From Acidobacteriota bacterium (GTDB lineage Bacteria; Acidobacteriota; Terriglobia; UBA7540), in NCBI GenBank assembly GCA_021784615.1, contig JAJYHU010000034.1:1-18927 (forward strand): DNA of 18,927 nucleotides, given 5' to 3'. This document shows positions 14,001 to 18,927 of the stretch, one piece after another. Within the stretch, counting starts at the first letter, position 1. Each line of letters starts with the position of its first letter. A program made the translations under genes and the position numbers. The notes beneath the pieces are model-generated. The model made no database searches, was not told the origin of the DNA, and saw only the letters and a list, made by a program, of their open reading frames with translations.

Positions 14001-14418
14001 GTCTCATTCAGGTGCGACAAAACAGCAGCAAGTAGCGCATCAGAGGAACGCACAAAACGCGCTACCATCTCCGCTTCCGTGAGCCTTTCAGTCCCGGAGG
14101 GCCGAAAGACCATGGCGATTCACGAAATGCCGCTTTGGCGATAACGAACTTTCGCCCGCACTCAAGCATTCCAACCTAAGACGGCATCGGTCACGTCCGT
14201 AAATGATTTCTTCCGCCCCCTGCGGGGGATGGTTTTGTTTCCGGTGTGGCGCCCGTTGTCCCATGGCATGCGTCATGGGCTAAATTCTTCCGCATAGCTC
14301 CGATGTAAAATATGAAATCAAAAAGAAATCCTGCCCGCTGTTTTGGCATCTTAATAAGTAGGCAGCAGCCAGGGCGATCACCTCGCTCGGGCTGATGCCG
14401 GAAGGGAGGGCATGAACC
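14001..14418. other. Intergenic region downstream of uppP
   Basis: 418 nt without a supported gene. It holds an inverted repeat GTAGCGC (14032-14038) with GCGCTAC (14059-14065, 20-nt loop), and a short stem CCCCC-TGC-GGGGG (14216-14228) followed by a weak T-rich stretch. No promoter for the next gene is convincing. GGGAGGG at 14404-14410 is that gene's ribosome binding site. Confidence 0.5.
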
Positions 14419-14946
14419 ATGCAAAAGCTATGGAAAGCTGGGATGATTGCCCTTTTGGCAGTGTTCATACTGGTGTCGGCGGGATTGGCCCGCGCGGAAG
14501 ACCGCGACGGGGGTTTCGCCCGGCCCGACGAAGATTTTCGCGGATTCAACGATCCTGATTTTTACCCCGGCTATTATGGATTTGGCTTTGGGTGGGGGTG
14601 GAATAACCCCTGGTACGCCGGCTGGGGGGGATCACCTTACTTCTTCGGATCCCGCACTGGCAATGTCAAGATCATAACAAAACGAAAGGATGCTTCAGTC
14701 TACGTTGACAAAGGGTACGTGGGACGAGCTGGAAAAGTAAAGGAAATCAGGCTCCGGCCGGGTCCCCACACTATCCAGTTGCGCAATCCCTCAGGGCGCG
14801 TATTCTACCAAAAACGCGTTTACATTGTTCGTGGCAGGACGATTAAACTGGATGTCAAGTATGCGAACGTGAAGCCGCGTGCCGGGCCCGCGTATAGCCT
14901 CAAGGCGCCGGCATCCCTTCCGAGGACCAGTGGAAGGAGTAGCTGA
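14419..14946 (+). CDS. Secreted PEGA-domain protein
   Basis: A 175-residue protein with a Sec signal peptide (MQKLWKAGMIALLAVFILVSAGLARA, cleavage expected after residue 26). The mature N-terminus is acidic, followed by a Gly/Tyr/Trp/Phe-rich stretch (~48-76, YPGYYGFGFGWGWNNPWY). A PEGA-type beta domain spans ~81-147 (GNVKIITKRKDASVYVDKGYVG..., ending LRPGPHTIQLRNPSGRVFYQKRVYIVRGRTIKLD). PEGA domains are small surface or extracytoplasmic beta modules often tied to envelope or S-layer contexts; the partner here is unknown. GGGAGGG lies 8 nt before the ATG. The overlapping ATG at 14412 is in another frame. Transcription likely ends at the 14989-15020 hairpin. Confidence 0.85.
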   Translation: MQKLWKAGMIALLAVFILVSAGLARAEDRDGGFARPDEDFRGFNDPDFYPGYYGFGFGWGWNNPWYAGWGGSPYFFGSRTGNVKIITKRKDASVYVDKGYVGRAGKVKEIRLRPGPHTIQLRNPSGRVFYQKRVYIVRGRTIKLDVKYANVKPRAGPAYSLKAPASLPRTSGRSS

Positions 14947-14988
14947 CCACAGAAGCTAATGGCCATCCCGCGCGGTGACAGGAGCGCG

Positions 14989-15030
14989 CAGCGCAGACCT
15001 CAAAAGCGAGGTCTGCGCTGTGATTATTTT
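14989..15030 (+). terminator. Strong intrinsic terminator between PEGA gene and thiC
   Basis: CAGCGCAGACCTC (14989-15001) and GAGGTCTGCGCTG (15008-15020) form a perfect 13-bp stem with a 6-nt AAAAGC loop, followed on the plus strand by TGATTATTTTT. It terminates the PEGA gene. The stem also lies immediately beyond the thiC stop on the minus strand, where no U-tract follows, so bidirectional action is uncertain. Confidence 0.85.
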
Positions 15031-16418
15031 TCGACTTTGGCCAATAGTTCCACAAATTTCTGCTCGCGCTCTTTCTGGTTGAGCCCCAGGTGTTTTTCCA
15101 TCACCTGCGTGGTATTCATCGAGCAGAATTTGGGGCCGCACATGGAGCAGAAGGCCGCGTCTTTGTAATAGTCGTCGGCCAGGGTTTCGTCGTGCATGGA
15201 GCGGGCCGCCTCGGGGTCAAGCGACAGGTCAAACTGCTTGTTCCAGTTGAAGAGGAAGCGGGCGTAAGAGAGCGCGTCGTCGCGGTCGCGGGCGCCCGGG
15301 CGATGGCGAGCCACGTCAGCGGCGTGCGCGGCAATTTTATAGGCGATGATTCCTTGCCGGACGTCGTCCTTGTTCGGCAAGCCCAGATGTTCCTTGGGGG
15401 TGACGTAGCAAAGCATCGACGCGCCGTGCCAGCCGATCATTGCCGCGCCAATCGCCGAAGTAATGTGGTCATAGCCGGGCGCAATGTCCGTGACCAGCGG
15501 GCCGAGCGTATAAAACGGCGCTTCGCTGCACAACTCCATCTCCTTGTCCACCTGGAGCTTGATCTGGTCCATGGGAACGTGCCCCGGCCCCTCGATCATG
15601 ACCTGCACGTCGTACTCCCAGGCTTTCCGGGCCAGTTCGCCCAAGGTCTTGAGTTCGGCAAACTGCGCTTCATCGCTTGCGTCGGCCAGGCTGCCGGGCC
15701 GTAGCCCGTCGCCCAATGAAAACGAAACGTCGTATTTCTGGAAGATCCTGCAGATATCCTCAAAGTGCGTGTATAGGAAATTCTCCTGATTATTTTCCGC
15801 CGACCACTGAGCCATAATAGCGCCGCCCCGGCTGACAATGCCGGTGATGCGATGGCGGGTCATGGGAACATATTCCCGCAACACTCCGGCGTGGATGGTC
15901 ATGTAGTCAACGCCCTGCTCCGCCTGCTCCTCGATCACTTCCAACATGATGGAAGGCGTCAGGTCACGGACCCGCTGCACTCGCGAGAGCGCCTCATAGA
16001 TGGGTACGGTGCCGATGGGAACCGGGCTGTGGCGCAGGTTCGATTCGCGGATTGCATGGATGTCGCCGCCGGTTGAGAGATCCATCACCGTGTCGGCCCC
16101 AAAGTGCACTGAGGCATGCAGCTTTTCGAGTTCGGTCTCAAGATTTGACGCCGTCGCCGAATTCCCGATATTGGCGTTGATCTTGCATCGGCACGCAACG
16201 CCGATGCCCATGGGTTCAAGCTCCACGTGGCGGATGTTGGCGGGAATAATCATGCGGCCGCGGGCGACTTCATCGCGGATTAATTCCGCGGAAAGGCTTT
16301 CGCGTTTGGCGACATGCTCCATCTCCTCTGTCACTACACCGCTGCGGGCGTAATGCATCTGGGTCACAATCGGTCCGGTGCGTTTGCGGACCCATTCACT
16401 ACGCAATGGAAGCGACAT
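15024..16418 (-). CDS. thiC: Phosphomethylpyrimidine synthase ThiC
   Basis: A 464-residue radical SAM enzyme that rearranges aminoimidazole ribotide to hydroxymethylpyrimidine phosphate in thiamine synthesis. Family blocks are clear: RMIIPANIRHVELEPMGIG (55-73), NANIGNSA, ADTVMDLSTGGDIHAIR, NCBI-typical SRGGAIMAQW, EGPGHVPMDQI and GPLVTDIAPGYDHITSAIG. The non-canonical C-terminal cluster motif CxxCx4C is C424, C427 and C432 (CSMCGPKFCSM). The start is ATG 16418, preceded by AAGAAGGGG at ~8 nt; the frame runs to 16688 but that part overlaps DUF2203 and lacks homology. It appears to be the last gene of a moaA-nadA-DUF2203-thiC set, 169 nt below DUF2203. No recognisable TPP riboswitch lies in that gap. 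Confidence 0.97.
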   Translation of the reverse strand: MSLPLRSEWVRKRTGPIVTQMHYARSGVVTEEMEHVAKRESLSAELIRDEVARGRMIIPANIRHVELEPMGIGVACRCKINANIGNSATASNLETELEKLHASVHFGADTVMDLSTGGDIHAIRESNLRHSPVPIGTVPIYEALSRVQRVRDLTPSIMLEVIEEQAEQGVDYMTIHAGVLREYVPMTRHRITGIVSRGGAIMAQWSAENNQENFLYTHFEDICRIFQKYDVSFSLGDGLRPGSLADASDEAQFAELKTLGELARKAWEYDVQVMIEGPGHVPMDQIKLQVDKEMELCSEAPFYTLGPLVTDIAPGYDHITSAIGAAMIGWHGASMLCYVTPKEHLGLPNKDDVRQGIIAYKIAAHAADVARHRPGARDRDDALSYARFLFNWNKQFDLSLDPEAARSMHDETLADDYYKDAAFCSMCGPKFCSMNTTQVMEKHLGLNQKEREQKFVELLAKVEK

Positions 16419-16587
16419 GATTTTTTCCCCTTCTTTGCAATGATCTGAAATCCAGTTTACCGCTCCCTTTGCCATGCCTTCAAGCCGGCCGCTTGCCGGG
16501 GAGCCGCGCGACTCCGACCGTTTGACCAGCGTGGCGTGAAGGCAGGCGATGCGGCCCTCCGCCACGATGATCATCCGACGAAAAACT

Positions 16588-17037
16588 TCACTGAACGCGC
16601 TCGGGGCCGGAAGGCGGGGGTTCAGAAGAACTGCCGCCGATCCGTTTTCGCCCGGCAAAGCCCTCTTCAATCCCATGCCAGTACTCAATCCTGCTTTCGC
16701 CGAGCTTCCAGCACAGGAGAGCTTCCTGTCCTTCCATTAGGCACGGGAAGTCCACCAGGCCTTCATCGAGGTCTTTGACCAGGCAACCCGTCTGCTGAAT
16801 CTGGGTAAGGGTTTCTATGATTTTGGCTGACATTTCGTCGTGTTCCGATTTCTTCTTTACCAAATCGGAGTAGGGAGGATGCGATCCTCCCATCACCATG
16901 ATTCGCGACGCTGCGTTGGCCAAATCCCCTTGCAGAGCATCCACCGTCTGCTTTTGAGATTGAGCCAGTTTGAGAGATTCCTCAATTACAGGGAGGAGCT
17001 TTTCAGCTTCCTCGCGGCTAAAGTACTTGCTTGTCAT
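16588..17037 (-). CDS. DUF2203 family protein
   Basis: A 149-residue protein of the DUF2203 family (COG4911-like). It begins MTSKYFSREEAEKLLPVIEESL, continues as a helical, Gln/Lys/Glu-rich coiled-coil-like region (~20-90), then has GCLVKDLDEGLVDFPCLMEGQEALLCWKLGESRIEYWHGIEEGFAGR, the family's diagnostic end. Function is unknown. I chose ATG 17037 because the family starts there; the frame is open to ATG 17109 and neither start has a strong ribosome binding site. The C-terminal SSSEPPPSGPERVQ tail is not conserved-looking. It lies between nadA (114 nt upstream) and thiC on the same strand. Confidence 0.85.
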   Translation of the reverse strand: MTSKYFSREEAEKLLPVIEESLKLAQSQKQTVDALQGDLANAASRIMVMGGSHPPYSDLVKKKSEHDEMSAKIIETLTQIQQTGCLVKDLDEGLVDFPCLMEGQEALLCWKLGESRIEYWHGIEEGFAGRKRIGGSSSEPPPSGPERVQ

Positions 17038-17151
17038 AACGCTTGTTCTCACACCTGCGTTCCAGCAATTAACGGCAGGTCCATCCCGGCTTTCTTCTTG
17101 CTCCCTCATTCAGCATCCTGCCGGAAGCAGACGCTTTAGCTGCGGCGGGCC

Positions 17152-18267
17152 TCATACGATTTGCAGCATTCGGTCCAGAGCCACGCGGGCCCAGCGCCGG
17201 GTCTCATCGTCCACCTGAACGCGGTTCACCACCTGGCCTTCCACCAGGCTTTCAAGCGTCCAGCACAAGTGCTGCGGCGAAATACGGTACATGGTGCTGC
17301 ACAAGCACCCGCAATCATCAAGTGAAATCACAGTTCGGTCGGGATTTTCCTGGGCCAGCCTCTTCACCAGATGAATCTCCGTGCCGATCGCCCACTGGCT
17401 CCCGGGGCCGCCTTCGTTGACCTGCGTGATAATCAATTCCGTAGACCCCACATCATCCGCCATCTGGCAAACATCCCAGCGGCACTCGGGATGGGCGATG
17501 ACGCGAATGCCTGGGTAATTCTTGCGCGCCTTCTCGATATGCTCGGGCAGGAACCGCTGATGAACTGAGCAGTGGCCTTTCCACAAAATCACCCGCGCGC
17601 GCCGAACCTCTTCCTCGCTTAATCCGCCCATTTCCTGCCGCGGGTCCCACACGGCCATGGCGTCGAGCGGGATTCCCATCCGGTACGCGGTATTCCGTCC
17701 CAGATGCTCGTCGGGAATAAACAGGCCTTTCTCTCCGTGCGCAAGCGCCCAAGCCATGACTTTTCCCGCGTTGGAAGACGTGCAAACGGCCCCGCTGTTT
17801 CGGCCTACGAAAGCCTTGATGGCGGCTGTGGAGTTAATGTAGGTGACGGGAACAACGCCGCCGCTTGCAATTCGACAAACTTCTTCCCAGCATACCTCCA
17901 CCTGGTCGCGGTCGGCCATATCTGCCATGGAGCAACCGGCGCTCAAATCCGGCAAGACTACCACCTGGTGCTCGTCCCGCAGAATATCGGCGCTTTCCGC
18001 CATGAAATGGACACCGCAGAACACAATAAAATCAGCTTCTTTGCGGTTTGCCGCCAGGCGGGAAAGCTTCAGCGAGTCGCCCCGGAAGTCGGCGAATTTG
18101 ACAACTTCATCGCGCTGGTAATGGTGGCCCAGAATCACCACGCGGGAGCCCAGCGCAGCTTTGGCCTGCCGGATGTGCTCATCCAATTGCTGGTCAGACA
18201 GGTCGACATAATACTCTGGCAGACAGTTCAACGTGCTCGCCGCAACGCCTATCATCACATGACCCAT
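17152..18267 (-). CDS. nadA: Quinolinate synthase NadA
   Basis: A 371-residue [4Fe-4S] enzyme that condenses iminoaspartate with dihydroxyacetone phosphate to quinolinate in de novo NAD synthesis. Key segments are VVILGHHYQRDEVVKFADFRGDS (43-65), VHFMAESADIL, LPDLSAGCSMAD (C112), TYINSTAAIKA, CTSSNAGKV, ILWKGHCSVH (C233), HPECRWDVC and SLDDCGCLCSTM (C319/C321/C323). Three cluster cysteines near 110, 230 and 320 match the Bacillus-type long form, as does the length. ATG 18267 is preceded by GGAAG at 4 nt; ATG 18255 is a possible alternative. moaA ends 80 nt upstream on the same strand. No nadB or nadC is in the window. Confidence 0.97.
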   Translation of the reverse strand: MGHVMIGVAASTLNCLPEYYVDLSDQQLDEHIRQAKAALGSRVVILGHHYQRDEVVKFADFRGDSLKLSRLAANRKEADFIVFCGVHFMAESADILRDEHQVVVLPDLSAGCSMADMADRDQVEVCWEEVCRIASGGVVPVTYINSTAAIKAFVGRNSGAVCTSSNAGKVMAWALAHGEKGLFIPDEHLGRNTAYRMGIPLDAMAVWDPRQEMGGLSEEEVRRARVILWKGHCSVHQRFLPEHIEKARKNYPGIRVIAHPECRWDVCQMADDVGSTELIITQVNEGGPGSQWAIGTEIHLVKRLAQENPDRTVISLDDCGCLCSTMYRISPQHLCWTLESLVEGQVVNRVQVDDETRRWARVALDRMLQIV

Positions 18268-18347
18268 GATGCTTCCATTTTATCATTCCGAAACTGTTCT
18301 GTGGTGGACCTTCGCGGGCAGCACCTGAAAAAGGCGCAAGCTCCGCG

Positions 18348-18927
18348 CTAGCCGCCGATGTAGACCATCGTCCGCGAGGGTTGCACGAAATCCGGCTCGT
18401 TGATGCGGTGGCTCGGCTCTTTATGGTAAACAACACGCCGGATGTACTCCTCGACCTCTGCGTCATTCGCCCCGCTGCGCAACACTTGCGCTACATCATG
18501 CTCTGCCAAAGAGAACAGGCAGGTGCGGATTTTCCCGTCGGCCGTTACGCGAATGCGGCTGCACTGGCCGCAAAATGGAACTGAAACCGGAGCCACAATG
18601 CCAATTTCGCCTTTGCCGTCCTCAAAACCAAACCGCAGGGCGGTCTCGCTCGCTTCGTGGCGGGGAAGTTCCACCAGCGGGAAAACCGGGTTGATCGCGC
18701 TGATGATCTCATCCGCGGTCACCACTAGTGACCGGTTCCAGGAGTGATCCGCGTCCAATGGCATGAACTCGATAAACCGCACGATCAGGCTCTTTTCCCG
18801 TGCGAGCTTGGCAAAGCCCAGAATCTCACCTTCGTTGAATCCCCGGACCAGCACAACATTTACTTTCACCGGGTCAAGCCCCGCGTTGAGAGCTGCGTCC
18901 ACCCCGCTGAGCACGCGCTCAAAGGAA
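18348..18927 (-). CDS. moaA: GTP 3',8-cyclase MoaA, C-terminal part (5' end beyond window)
   Basis: The last 192 residues of MoaA, first enzyme of molybdenum cofactor synthesis; the frame is open to the window edge. Visible blocks are SFERVLSGVDAALNAGLDPVKVN, RFIEFMPLDADHSWN, the second [4Fe-4S] motif CxxCx13C in FCGQCSRIRVTADGKIRTCLF, and the C-terminal YIGG whose paired glycines enter the active site for catalysis. The N-terminal radical SAM CxxxCxxC lies outside. It heads the minus-strand moaA-nadA-DUF2203-thiC run. Confidence 0.95.
   Translation of the reverse strand, partial: SFERVLSGVDAALNAGLDPVKVNVVLVRGFNEGEILGFAKLAREKSLIVRFIEFMPLDADHSWNRSLVVTADEIISAINPVFPLVELPRHEASETALRFGFEDGKGEIGIVAPVSVPFCGQCSRIRVTADGKIRTCLFSLAEHDVAQVLRSGANDAEVEEYIRRVVYHKEPSHRINEPDFVQPSRTMVYIGG

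Noticed and set aside
14216..14228. CCCCC-TGC-GGGGG stem as the uppP terminator
   Set aside because: Only a 5-bp stem, over 200 nt from the uppP stop, with a poor T-tract.
15090..15704. 204-codon plus-strand open frame
   Set aside because: Antisense to thiC, with no recognisable motif.
16419..16688. N-terminal extension of thiC to 16688
   Set aside because: The extra 90 residues overlap DUF2203 in another frame and lack thiC homology, whereas ATG 16418 has a good ribosome binding site.

Overview
The window reads as a high-GC bacterial chromosome segment from a soil or sediment lineage, most likely Acidobacteriota. This rests on the flavour of the proteins (a secreted protein with paired Cys, a TMTC-like TPR glycosyltransferase, a PEGA-domain secreted protein, DUF2203) and on intergenic dispersed repeats; no rRNA or other phylogenetic marker is present. 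No tRNA, rRNA, CRISPR array, IS transposase or phage gene was recognised.

Left edge (1-2515, + strand): the 3' end of a CCAEP-tail radical SAM protein, a DUF169 protein and an ATP-grasp ligase form a compact three-gene unit of unknown pathway. It is the best candidate here for an undescribed system. A Fe(2+)-trafficking protein (yggX) converges on it. Next comes a membrane-anchored JAB/MPN metallopeptidase gene (3188-3916) that is split by one in-frame TAA, although both halves of the JAMM domain are intact.

Middle (3957-7677, - strand): a Rieske ferredoxin, a kynurenine-formamidase-like cyclase broken by a one-base frameshift, mutM directly downstream of the cyclase, and comM with its own extended -10 promoter. 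A small secreted Pro/Gln-rich protein (+) then faces a minus-strand pair, a SAM methyltransferase followed by a TPR/GT-C membrane protein.

The 11531-12358 spacer holds most of the repeats: two tandem perfect hairpins, a T-rich degenerate repeat block, a perfect 22-nt palindrome, and a 125-bp element bounded by 11-bp inverted repeats that encloses a CGCAAAG-type repeat.

Right part: a PmtA-like phospholipid methyltransferase and uppP (both lipid-related, +), a PEGA-domain secreted protein (+) ending at a strong hairpin terminator, then a minus-strand set running moaA (cut by the window edge), nadA, DUF2203, thiC. Three of these four make cofactors (molybdopterin, NAD, thiamine) with [4Fe-4S] enzymes. 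No TPP riboswitch was recognised ahead of thiC.
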